DNA from: Protula sp. h YS-2021
Lineage: Eukaryota; Annelida; Polychaeta; Sabellida; Serpulidae
DNA length: 64,000 bases
Assembly: GCA_949752745.1 (NCBI GenBank)
Contig: OX457027.1
Coordinates: 79,043,214-79,107,213, forward strand
Direction: 5' to 3'
Part shown: positions 36,801 to 50,294 of the stretch, piece by piece
How the letters are laid out: every line of letters begins with the position of its first letter
Position numbering within the stretch: position 1 is the first letter of the stretch
Made by a program: the position numbers and the translations under genes
The notes under the pieces: generated by a model
What the model saw: only the letters and a program-made list of their open reading frames with translations
The model's database searches: none
Told to the model about the DNA's origin: nothing

Positions 36801-39597
36801 AAGGAAATGTCTAATAACGCCCTACAGTGACTGTGATCACAGTGGCAAACCCTGTTTGGTTATAATGGTGATTACAACTCTTAATCTCAGAACGGCCATA
36901 TAGTTGGATGCGAACAAAACCACATCACGGCCAAATACCTTTACTTCGATGAGGCCAGCAGCCAAGTAGACATGAATCATTACCCATTTTGTCACAATTA
37001 AAGCCCTGAAACGCATTCAATGTGCACACACAGGAATATCCAGGTAGAACAGCAGTGGGTGACAATGCAAGCCTAACTGCACTGAGATCAAGTTCACTCA
37101 CTCAATGGCCTACGAAGAACACCCAGCTGGCCTCCACCAATGCCGCAATAGCTGCGCCCGTCAAAAACTCGACGCGCCGTGGGCAGTTTGGACCGACGTT
37201 TAAACCAAACGTACTCTTTAAACGTACTCACAATAAATTGTATGATATTTTCAAAAAAGTGTATTAGCGACATAGTACGGATAGCTATAAGTAATAATGT
37301 AATTGAAAGAGTGCACTGTACAAAGTTTTTGGGTGTCTTAATTGATGATAAATTACTATGGAATGAACACATTAATAGAGTCACAAGCAAACTGTCAAAG
37401 TGTTGTGACATTATGTTTAAAGCTAGAAATCAAATTGACTCGCAAGCACTGTTAATTCTATACAATTCTTTATTTTTACCCTATCTAAGTTATTGTTCAG
37501 AAGTTTGGGGCAATACATTCAAGGCAAAACTCCAACCTATAGTGTACCTTCAAAAAAGAGTGGTGCGCATATTGAGCAACGTACATAAATACGCACACAC
37601 AACAAAAATTTTTTATAAAAACAATATTTTAAAGTTTCAGGACTTAATTGCATTTAAAACCTCGTGTGTTATGTTTAAAGCTTTTCACAGTCATCTTCCT
37701 AAAAAGAGGCAGCTATACTTTGAATTAGGACAGAATAAAAGTCAGTATTTAACTCGTCAGTGCAAAAAAAATTAAAATTAATTATACCAGAACAAGTATA
37801 AAAACGAAGTGCCTATCGGTGGTAGGTCCGAAAATTTGGAATGCACTTCCTAAACGTGTGACTGACAGCAAAAGTATTCAATGTTTTAAGCAAAAACTCA
37901 AACAGCATTTCATAATGCAGTGCAACGATTAGGATTCTAGGTATATCAGTTGACATATCTTTAACCAAAAATTTGTTCCAATTTATATGCTAAGTTTATT
38001 CATGAAAAGCAAGTTCTCGAATAAGTTCATAACTACTAATCCTTGCCTTTCTGATTTCAAATATGTTGTTATTCAGATATTGTAAACCTGTTAAATTTTG
38101 TGTTTGTATTTTTTCATGTCGATTATTGTGCCAATTGTATGCATTATCCTTGAAATCGGAATAAACCATTCATTCATTCAAAAGCCGAGGCCGTACAGAA
38201 TGGCGATACAACACAACTGCTTCATTTAGTCCCACAACCCTCATCGATAAGAACTTTGTCAAAGTCACAATTACACTGGATCAAAACAATGTGCTGGCGT
38301 TTGAGAGACAGCCTATGATAAAACTCAATCAATTCTTTTCTATGTTAGGCGGAGCGCTTAATCTGTACGCCAGCATGGTCTTTATGTTTCACTTTGAGCT
38401 GGCTCAGTTAGGCATAAAGACATGTTGCAACGTGACAAGTACACTAAAAGCTAAAAATAGAAGCTGTCTAAACGCAGTGGAAATAAAGAAACACGTGATG
38501 TCAGTTTACAAACGCCCAGTCTATGGTAAACTGGTAACCTTAAACCTGAAACTGAAACCCTGAAAACTTTAAAAACCTCTTTTATCGCCTCATGTCCTCT
38601 TAGACCCTACGTTAAGTTTCACATAAAGGACAACAGATTTAAACTCTGCGGTAAGTAATTCTACTTAGCATACTTGTAATGCCTAAGAGATGACTATATA
38701 CATTTGAATCTTTTTGCATAAGCATAAACATGAAAAAGTCTTCGGAATTATTAGGATTTTAATATTAACCGTGATCAGACCAATCACACAATGTATTAAT
38801 GCCTAAATGTCTGGTCAACTCCCTCTATAATTGGTAACTTCAGTAGAATCCAGCTGTGTCGCAAATGATTGTCAGAAAGTGCGTCGGTATGCGACTCGCA
38901 ACACTGTTTCTGGACTTGCAAATGCAACCAGTTACCCGGGAAAATAAAAGTATTTGCAACGTTAGGATTTTGTGTTTTTACCTACAGACCTCCAGCCTTT
39001 ACATAGGAAAATTAAAGTTTTTTCATGTAGCCCTCACCACCCATTCCAACTCTGCTTAACAATGGATAATTTGCAATTTCAAAATTCACTAAGAAATATA
39101 ATCCATCATAAACACATAATTTCATGAAAACTGAAAAGAAAAGAACAGTAGCAGACAACGACAGCAGACAATACTAATAACACTTTAAGAACATCTTAAC
39201 TTTGAGCTTTGAACCTCACTTAACTAGAACTCACTTTTAGAGACTGGTTTTCTGTCTGAAGTCTCTTTTTAGAACGAAGAAGTTGGCGTTTAGTGTTTTG
39301 CAATAGACTTAAATCCTGCTTTAGTTCCCTGTTTTCTGTTTCTAGCCTGGATTTTTGGTCTAGTTCACTTTCGAGTTGAAACTGAAGTTCAGCTGTCTGA
39401 AAGATCATATCAATTTTGACTGTTGTGATTGAAGTAAAAACACATACAGTTACATAACTTAAGTACAGCAGCAATATTGTGGTACGGCCAATGTTATGAT
39501 GCTTGTATACATCAAGTGACCATGGGCCTGCTTATCCAAACGGGGATTATACAGAATACTGTCAAAACAAAACTTCGATAAAGCAGAGTATATCAAA

Positions 39598-39657
<60 letters not shown>

Positions 39658-42600
39658 AAAATCATATGCATTTTACTATATCAGTTAATACAAGATAATT
39701 CTAAATATTGAGCATTTTTGGGTTCGAGTTATCAATTATGTACTGTAACTGATGGGTTATCAGCATCATTTGGATCAAACGCTTACTTGTTCTGCGTTAA
39801 TTGGTGTTTATTTAAGTGATTTGTACAATCAATTGATGACGTTAAATGCTTCCTAACTGTTTAAATTCGGAACAAAAGGTCATTTTATGCTTGCTTTGTC
39901 ATCCTTTACACAGTTCCGTTTAGCAATCCGGTAATTTGCGAATAACAGTTCTTTTTCTTTACAGCATCGATTTAGCTTTAGCAACACCTTTTTTTTTTAG
40001 TTTGTGTGCAATTTTTTGTGAACTTTCTGCAAGTTTGTCGTCGCTACTATGATAAGAACGATAATCAATTAATAATTCAGCTATTTGTTTCTGATCCGCA
40101 ACAGATGACTATGTAGATAAGAGTTTGCCTTCTGTTGCAAGCTCCATTCAAATTCCTCCTATTCGCTACATTATAAAGATATGGGGAAATACATGCACTT
40201 AAAACATAACTATCCATTAACTCCACGTTAATGTATAGTTAATGTATACATTAACTCCACATTAACGCCCCAAGAAACGTGGTGAGAAATATGCCAATGA
40301 AAACTTATGTACAATAGTGAGTCTGGGACCAAATTATGGGCTTAAATTAAGCGGCGAACCGAATCAAAAGGGGACGAATTAAGGATACCAGAAAAAATCA
40401 CAGTAATAAACTTTGACGAATTGTCTGTAAACCAAATTTCAAGCATAAAAAGACTCTGTAATCTTATGAATTCTTACGAATTTTTATGAAATAAATACTT
40501 TGTATCACTTTTTAATTCTTAGAAAACTGTTTGTTTGTTTGTTTGTTTGGTGTTTAACGTTCCGTTCACCAACTAGGATGGGTATATTAGGACGCACTTG
40601 CTAAAGAAACAAGTGGGAAAAAAGAAGGAAGAATGAAGAAATAGTAAGAGAAGAGCTAGAAAGAAAGAAATTCCGATTAGACACCTCTTATGCCATGCAC
40701 GGAACAGAACGCAGTGGGTGTATTCTTAAGAATCGCCCCACCGCACAGGATGACTTAGAAAACTGAAAACATAAGGTGATCACATTGCCCCATCTGATGC
40801 TGATTTGACGCTTTAGCGCATCGGTTACCTAACGAAAGTGTCACCGCCAATTTGCTGGGGCGGACCATGTCGCTTTTGATTTCGCGTCACCAGTCTGCTG
40901 CCGCAATTAGTTATAAAAAACAAGCCAAGCCAGTATTCGAGTTTTTAGGTGTGTGTCTTACTGGAGGTCTGATGGTAAATACTCAGGAGACGACTCCCAA
41001 AACGAATAAAGCATTATTAAACATAAGCACAATTGCAGCCTATAAATGGCACGGCTATGGCTCCTTGTCAAGCGACATGACTGGGACAACAACCAAAAAC
41101 TAAAGAGCAAGAAGCGATCCTGACAGGAAGGGTTCTGTACGAGAAGCGATCCTGACTGGAAGCGTTCTGTACTAGAAGCGATCTTGACAGGAAGCGTTCT
41201 GTACGAGAAGCGATCCTGACAGGAAGTGTTCTGTACGAGAAGCGATCTTGACAGGAAGCGTTCTGTGCGAGAAGCAATCCTGACTGGAAGCGTTCTGTAT
41301 AAGAAGCCCCACGCCGCAACACTACATCTTCCAACTCATATTTGATTGCGTTAGTTACCATCAATTGTTTTTTTTTCTCCAGTTGATAGCTGCCTTGCTG
41401 CCCTAGAAATAACCTTCAAAATTGCCAAATTAGTGTTCTGGTGTAATTTGTCGACAAAACAACGTCATCAACTTCAATCATTTGTCTGGTGTGATTCAAA
41501 CTTTGGACCACTTTCATCAGGCACTGATATAAAGTGCAAGAACTGACACATTTTTTAAAAAACATTTACTATTTTTATTTGATCAATGCAAGGAAGTGTC
41601 AAGGCGGAAATGGCCCAAAAGTATTAGTTAATTGCTTGAACACACATGCCATTTACATATTACTTTTCATTGACGTGGCTAGCTAATGGGTGTTAAAAAG
41701 TGCAACAATTTCATTCAAATAATTGGTTGAGCTCGATGAAAAAACTACAGCAGAAGGATTAGAAGAGTGACAGGAACAGCCGCATTACGGTTGTCGCACT
41801 GCCTGTTCATTTATCGTGACAAAATGTAAATAATTTACATATTAAAAATAATATACATATTTCATAGTCAACACAGTGACCCAAACAAATTCAAAGATAA
41901 AGGTAAAGACAATAATAATGTAAATAAAGTTATCACTGGATATCAGGGGTCGCCATGGCAACGGTAACAAAACGGCGGCCCAGTATGGCTGAGGTACGCC
42001 AGGAAATGAGGTGCTTCATGGAGAGTACTTCCCTCAAAGGCGCGCCTCGGATCATGAAATCCCAAAACTGCTGCATGCGAGTTTTCTGGATAGTTATAGT
42101 GATCTGCCTCATGTTAACCACTGTTTTCTTCACGACAATGTTAATTCTTGAATACCTCCAGTATAACGCAGTCATCAACATGGAAGAATACATAATGCTA
42201 AGCAGATCAGACCGGGAGGAGCTCGAAAAGATCTATCACTTCACGTTCCCGTCAGTCACCGTGTGCAATCAGAGCCCTTTTCGAAGTGACTACACTGACT
42301 TCTTACCAGGCGGCGTGCTCTCCCACAATGTCTTTACAAACATGGCGACCGCGCAGATGCACCACGTGACCGTGCCGGATGCCGTTTGGCAGGATTTCAG
42401 CGCCTACGGCTACCTCACATACCTGGCCGAGACCACGTACCAGTACCACTACTCGCACACTGTGCTTGGACAGACTTTCGATGACTTCTTCATCAGCTGT
42501 TATTTCATCAGCGATGACAATACGGACAATGAGGACCTGTCGTGCCGTCGCGTGGGTATCGTCAATATGAGGCTCCTCCCCTTCAGCGTCACCTGCTTTC

Positions 42601-45600
42601 AGATCGAGTTCCTGGACCAAAGCAGGGTGAAGCGTAACAGCGTCACGGGACTTTCCATGATCCTATACCTGGATAACTTCTCCGACTTTATACCCGTACA
42701 TTTCTTCGATTACGCCAATGACTTCCGGAAACAAACGGGCGTGCATGTTATCACGCACCTATCTGGCACCAACCCGCAAATTTACGACGCGCACAGCAAA
42801 TTCTCTCCCGGTCTCAACGTGGCACTGACGGTGAGCGCTAAGGCAACCCTGCGCCTCCCGCAGCCATACAGCTTGTGCGATGACACGGGTCGCTCCTTGT
42901 ATTACATAGACGGCATGCGCAACTCCTACTCCCAGCAGGGCTGTATCATGGCTTGTGAGCAGGACTTAATCAACGCAGACTGCAACTGCGTCTACCCTCC
43001 GAAATATATGTACTTCAAACGGGATCTCGGGATGAGACTGCTGGGCCAGATGCCGTTCTGTCACTCGCTGCGAGAGGGAAATATCAGTATAACATTTGAT
43101 CAGATCCACTGCGCACAGGATACCATATTCAGGTACGAGCAGCACTGCGTAAACAAATGCAAGCCCAACTGCACGGAGATCCAGTTCTCGCACTCATCCA
43201 CAGCGTCCCAGTGGCCGGCCAAGAACACCCAGCTGGCCTTCTACAACACCGCCGTGGCCACTCCAGCCGCTAACTCAACCCGCCACGAGAAATTCGCGCC
43301 AACGTACGAACCAATCAACGAAGCTGTAGCGAACGGTAACGCAACAGAGGCGCTACGCCTGCTGAAATCCACGAGCCTGATCGATGACAACTTCGTCAAG
43401 GTCACCATCAGCCTGGACCAAAACAATCTGTTGGCATTCGAGAGTAAGCCCATGATGAACACGAGTAAGTTCACGTCCATGCTGGGCGGGACGCTCAACC
43501 TCTACGCCGGTATTACGTTTGTGTTCCTCTTTGAGTTGGTCGAGCTGGGCATTAAAATCTGTCACAATGCCGCCAATAAGTTCAAGAGTAGGAACCAAAT
43601 CACTCAAGTGCAGGTTACAACGAGATGTGGTAGAACTGTTTTGCAGCCTCACGCCTCGTGACAGTTCTACTCTACAGTTGCAAAACAGGTTGACACCAAG
43701 ATGAAGGACTTTGTCAAAATCTATTGCTATTGCTTTTACATAAGCATTACGGAAGGCGAAAAAGTAAAAAGTGAGAAGCGAAATGACTTTACTTTCATCT
43801 CACTCGTAATGTATAATACATTTATTAACGCGATTTCAATTATTCTTCCGGTTAGATGCTTCATTTCCTTTGGAAAAAATGGCTCTGTGGTCACTGTAGA
43901 TATACGAAGTAATTGTGTACAATACATTGTGAAGATGTTCAGTGTCTGATGCAGAAAAAACGTCTTAGCGCCTGTAAATAGGTTTGTTTGCTATCTGTCC
44001 TGTAAAAAACACTGTATTATTTAAAATAAGAATTTATCAAGCAAATAAGAATTCAGATGATTTTTGTCATGAGTGAAATCGGCTAAATTGACTACGGTAG
44101 TCTATTCCGGAATAGACAACCGTCTATTCTGGAATAGACTACCGAAGTTAAAAGTTCTCTGGAATAGAACGTTTTAAATTTTTCATATATATACATTGTA
44201 GCATATATTACTTACAAGTTTTATAATATTTAAATTTAAAATTACACAACAACGTTCCACTTAAAAGGATTTGAAGGTCGGTAGTCTATTCCGGAATAGA
44301 CTACCGTAGTCGTAAAATGCGTTAGTTCACCCATGACAAAAAATTTCTTATTTGCTTGATAAATTCTTATTTTAGATAATACACTGTTAAAAGCACTTTA
44401 AAAAGAGTTAGCAATAAAATTGCCCTTTAGAGAAAGAGTGCGATTTGTAGCAAATATCAATTAAGCTTTAGGACATTGAAGATTTTTTTCACAAATCAAG
44501 TATATATAAGCGGAAATAAGTACACAGACATACAAGTACTTATACGTGGTATATATTACTGTTAATTGTACCTGTTTCCGCAGAGAATTAAGCGATTTGT
44601 CCATCTCTGCTCGCTCCTGCGTAAAGCTATTCTGTAGCACGTTATATGTATTTTCAGGCGTGTCTAATTCCTACATGCACACAACAAAAACAACACACTG
44701 AAACATCAGCAAAAAACGAAAATAAAAGCACTAATTTTTCAAAGCAAAACTTTTCTTATCCCAATGTTCTCATGTCCTAAATTTTTGAAACCCCAAACAT
44801 TCTCTGAGTTTGAATTTGTTTCAAGAAGTCTGAAAACACCATTTAATAAGAAAACTTTCACTCTCTGTAATTTTTTGTTGCATTTTTTCCCCTTTTTGGT
44901 AGGTAGAGGACGGGGGGGGGGGGGGGGGCGGGCTTAGTGGTGGTCTCCGATGTGACAGCGAACTTTCTAGCAAAACAGTTCACACCACCTATCGCAAGTA
45001 CAATTATTTTTCTGGCTCGTTCCCACATTTTGGGCACACTTGGGGAGGGGGGGGGGGGGAGGGGGGAGGGGGGAGGGGGGACGAGGGGAGGGGTAACGTA
45101 ACGAACGGGTAAGGATATGTTATGGAGTACAACTGTAAGTATCGTTCGCTACTGCACACAAAGTATCGATACGTGTAGAGAAAAGACAAGCTAGGGAGAC
45201 ACGGAGATTTCATACACTGCTGCCATGTTTACTCTACTCTACAGTTGCAAAACAGGTTGACACCAAGATGAAGGACTTTGCCAAAATCTATTGCTACTGC
45301 TTTTACACAAGCATTACGGAAGGCGAAAAAGTAAAAAGTGAGAAGTGAAATGACTTTACTTTCCTCTCACTCGTAATGTATAATAAATTTATTAACGCGA
45401 TTTCAATTATTCTTCCGGTTAGATGCTTCATTTCCTTTGGAAAAAATGGCTCTGTGGTCACTGTAGATATACGAAGTAATTGTGTACATTACATTGTGAA
45501 GATGTTCAGTGTCTGATGCAGAAAAAACGTCTTAGCGCCTGTAAATAGGTTTGTTTGCTATCTGTCCTGTAAAAAACACTGTATTATTTAAAATAAGAAT

Positions 45601-48600
45601 TTATCAAGCAAATAAGAATTCAGATGATTTTTGTCATGAGTGAAATCGGCTAAATTGACTACGGTAGTCTATTCCGGAATAGACAACCGTCTATTTATCA
45701 AGCAAACACATTTTGAAATGTATGAAATCTCCGTGTCTCCCTAGCTTGTCTTTTTGGTAGGTAGAGGACGGGGGGGGGGCGGGCTTAGTGGTGGTCTCCG
45801 ATGTGACAGCGAACTTTCTAGCAAAACAGTTCACACCACCTATCGCAAGTACAATTATTTTTCTGGCTCGTTCCCACATTTTGGGCACACTTGGGGAGGG
45901 GGGGGGAGGGGGGAGGGGGGAGGGGGGACGAGGGGAGGGGTAACGTAACGAACGGGTAAGGATATGTTATGGAGTACAACTGTAAGTATCGTTCGCTACT
46001 GCACACAAAGTATCGATACGTGTAGAGAAAAGACAAGCTAGGGAGACACGGAGATTTCATACACTGCTGCCATGTTTACAGTATATCTCCACCCCCACCT
46101 CCTCCACCCCCACGACAAGTTAAGCAAACAAAGCTCAACTCTTCATAAATATACATTTTTTTTCATTCTTTCCATGTTAGTTAAGAATCACAAAAAACAG
46201 TTATGACATCAATGTACGGCAGTGTATTATCCGGGAAAGGAGAAAGTCATGCCATTAAAGATAAATGTGCAAACCTGTTATCACATACCAGACAAGACAA
46301 CACTTTATTTTATAAGTTCAGTGTGACAGAGGATTTTTTTTCATTTATATTTATTTCCGTCTTCGTCTAACTGAATAAGGCAAAACTTTCAACTTACTCA
46401 GCTCTAAAGAAATAATATGTCAGTCTGAGACAGCAACACCGGTTAGTAAAAACTCGTAATGTGCTTTACGCAAATATTAGTACAATTAAAACACACAATT
46501 AAAAGCTTTTAAGATGCACTTGGTTTCACTTGACCGGCCAGTGACCGGAAATTTTCAGCACTTCGGCACAGATGATGCGTGTGAAGGCAGAGGCACAAAT
46601 TCCACCATATCCAAGGGACGTTTCGAAGGCTGAACTAACCGACAACCAGACAGACGGACAATCCCTATATCCTCTACAAGAGCTTGAATAAATAACAATA
46701 ACTCCTTTGAAACACACAGTTCATACATAACAGAAGAAGGTACAGCATGCCACAGATTAACGTCGCCTTGCCTCACCTTTAAGCGCTTCTTGGCAGCTTT
46801 CAGGTAGCCCCTCAGGTTTGCCACCTCCTTCTGGAGCTGTGTAGTCCTGTCAAACAATCAATACAACACAACAATTGCACAACTTATTATATTTATTGAC
46901 TTGTTTATTTTGTTAAATTTAACGATTACAGCAGTCTATATTTACTGTATTTATGGTCACAACGTCTACCATTTTCCAGCAGTTTCTTTTCTTTTTTTTT
47001 TTTCAATAATGGCCGGCAGCTAGGGTTTTGCCAGCACAAAGAACTCACTTTTGCTGTTCTGCGTCTAGTTTAGCTTCCGCTGCCTTTTTAAGTTCCAGAG
47101 CCTTCTTTGTTCTGCGCTTTTCCTGTAAGGCACATTCACTGCGTATGTATTACTCGTACACCACGCATGCGCCGACCGTGTACCGTGCATGTGCCAAGCA
47201 CGTACTACACATGTACCAACGACGTACCGCACAGCACCATACCGTATCACCCATTTACCGCACATATACCATCAATACGCCATACATGTACCGAACGCCT
47301 ATGTATGTACCAACTGTAGCACTGCACACGTACCAACAGCGTATCGTACATATGAAATCCTTGTACTTTACATGTACTGTATAACCACCTATATACAACT
47401 CACGTGTTCTTCATGTTCCACCAATGTATCAAAACTGTAGCACCTCGTGCACGGCACCGTACCTATATTACCTATATCTCCCATGTACCACAAATTTTCC
47501 ATACATATATGGACCATGCTCTACACCTACTTAAAAACACAAACTACAATGCATGAACAACATATGAAGCACTGATATAGCACACGCTGTAAACATAACA
47601 CCAAATCACGCATATATCACAAGACGTGTACTACAACTGACATTCCGAAACCAAAATACATCAGCCACACATTTTGTGCACGCTTATGGAATTTTCTTGA
47701 TGGGGTGTGGTTTAAGGTTTTTTTTTGCCACAGCCAACAATATCCCGGCTAGTACACCTGTTTGCAGCCAGCCAGTTTCAAAGCCACTCTCTCTTGCCCT
47801 GCCCCCCTTTCTCACAGCCCCCGCGCCCCCGGCATCTCCACCAGGCAGGTGGTACAAAGCGACACGCACCTCGTCGATAAGAGTGGCGTTCTCCTGCTGA
47901 CTCCGCTCCAGCTCTGCGATCTGTCATAAGTACACACACGCGCATGCGTCATGCTTTCAGTGCAAAACTCGTGACATCAACAACTTCAATGGTATTCCTT
48001 TGCTAACCAAACACGATCCAACTTAATCAAGCAGTGACAATGTGCCTGTGTGTGTGTGTGTGTATGTTTTTCATATGCAAATATACGATCTCATCTTGTC
48101 ATAGTGATCAAAGTCTTATTTTTAATCTCATTCAGCCTTTACCACTGCTGTCGCTGAATAAAATCTAGACAAGCGAAATTCAGAAAAGACTGCAGATATA
48201 AAGACGGATGTGGCGGAAAAGCCAAAATCATGGGAAGAAACTGAATTATGATGAGTATTGAATGGCCATGGAGGCAAGTAACGGCAAGGAAAGACAAAAG
48301 ATGGGGATGAACGGGAAGGATTTTGTGAAAGAGGAGGGTGGGGGTGGGGGGATGAAGTGTGGCAAAGTGTAACAAGAGAAAGGCAGGGGAAGGAGTGCGC
48401 GACGGCCTGGCTTACTTTGACGCCAAGCTTGGAGCGGGACTTGACCTCGGCCTCGTACAATTGCTTGACGTCATCCGCCTCATACTCCGCCATGCTCTTC
48501 GTGGCCGCCGCCTCCTGTGTGATTTATGACAACGAATGGCATATGTGACACCGTTTATGGTATTTTGTGACAACTGGTGATATTTGCGACAACGTGCGAC

Positions 48601-50263
48601 AGTTGTGACGTGTGGAATTTGTGACAACACATGGCATGCAGTTAGATGTCACGCATTCCTCGCACAGAACATGCGCTTTTATAATTTTTTTTAATTGTTG
48701 AAACTTCGAATATTGCCACGTTTTGCTTCAGAATTTTAAATAATACGGTGTTTACAAAACGTATCCATGGAAACGAACCAGTCCATAAATAACAAAAGCA
48801 ATACATATAACTTGGCACTTTAAGAGAAGGACAACGAACCCTTATATAATTGACCCGTTTTATGCACAACTCAACTGAAACTTGTCAATAGGTCAACACA
48901 GTGCTGCACCTACCACTGGCTTTACATTGTTTATTATGAATAGTGTTTGCAAAACCCCATCGAATTTGCTATTTGTTTTAAAGGAAAATAACAGGGCAAT
49001 AATTTAATGCAAAAGGAACATATATCTTTAAAACAGGGTCATATTCAAGAGTTATGACTTAAACTTTTGTGTTGACAAAAATATTTTCCAACGTAATTGA
49101 TATATTAATCAACAGTTTTTCTCTATTTTTACGTGTAAAATAGCGCCAAGCATAAAACAACACGGAATGTATATATACAAAGTCAAGACATAGTTCCAAT
49201 GCTTAAATTTAGCCAGACACAGGTTTAATACTTAAATGGTAAGCCGAGCACGTTTTAATACTTAAATTTTAATTCAGACACAATCTTAAGACTTAAATAG
49301 CATGCCGGACGCAGTTTTATAATAATGGTAAAACGGTTAGTTAAATACAGTGTAATGCTGAAACAGTTAGTCAAACATAGTTTTAATGCTTAACTGAAAG
49401 TCAATGCACAGCCTTAATGCCGAAACAGTGAAAGATTACCGCTATCTAAGTTGATCAATTTATTAACATTCACAACTGTCGTTCATATTTGAACCTTAAT
49501 AAATTAGCAAATTTTGACCCGTCAAAACAGGCCTCGACTTATTTCTGCCACAACACGTTTATTTTTATTGATTATTTTGTTTTGACTGCTTCAGAGGCAG
49601 CAGGGAGGAGTCTCCACTCGCCTCAGAAAGTGACCAGCAGTGAAGCGATGGAGATGACTGGAAATCTATACTACAGATACAAGTACGGTAAGTATGGCAC
49701 AGACTGGGGAAATTCAGCAAGGTCATTCCAAGCCAGTCACAGAGACACACAAAGAACAAAACACCAGCGGCCCAGATTCAAATATGTGTTTCTATTGTTA
49801 AACATGTTCTATTGTCGAGTATGTTCTATTATTGAGTATGTTCTATTGTTTGGGTATGTTCTATTGTTGAGTATCCTTTATGTTGAGAACGTTCTATTGT
49901 TGGAACGTTCTATTTTTGGGTTTGTTCTATTGTTGATTATCTTGCTGTACGGTGAAAGAGAACGATATGGCTGTCAGCAAAGGCAATAGACCACTATTCG
50001 CAATTGAGAAACATGAATTTAAAGGTCGAGCACCAAGAATCTCAACTGCATCTAGCCATACAGTCAATTCACTTAATATTTAAACGATAATTTCAAGACC
50101 ATGGTCTTAAATTATGAGAATGCATTGTTAAAAATCAGACTATGCATTCTAAATAAAAGAGGAAAAGTCTGAAAAAAACAAAACAAATAGAGCTGCCAGT
50201 ACACACAAAACATAAGAGTACAGGCTTATATTATACTTTCATTCGACACCTGTTTAGTTTCTC

Positions 50264-50294
<31 letters not shown>

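Larger units (their letters stand above)
39397..41954. other. Intron 21, part upstream of the nested channel gene
   Basis: This contains an AT microsatellite (39,601-39,652), the retroposon end at 40.5 kb and the 32 bp minisatellite at 41.1 kb. No exon or promoter motif for the channel gene is clear. Confidence 0.5.
43664..46078. repeat. Tandem duplication (1.57 kb unit), second copy internally deleted
   Basis: 43,664-44,126 reappears at 45,230-45,692 (CTCTACAGTTGCAAAACAGG at 43,670 and 45,236). 44,892-45,229 reappears at about 45,749-46,078 (GTAGGTAGAGGACGGG and GCTAGGGAGACACGGAG). The middle part, with exon 21 and the right half of a MITE, is missing from the second copy. At the deletion point, 45,718-45,752 is an inverted copy of the segment near 45,180-45,213. 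Confidence 0.85.

Noticed and set aside
44897..46060. CPKCGNEPEK-type Cys-rich minus frame as a zinc-binding protein
   Set aside because: Short, tied to low-complexity G/C runs, and present twice only because of the segment duplication.
49489..49989. 166-codon frame as a gene
   Set aside because: The second half is an 18 bp tandem repeat and the first half has no motif; it lies in intron 16.
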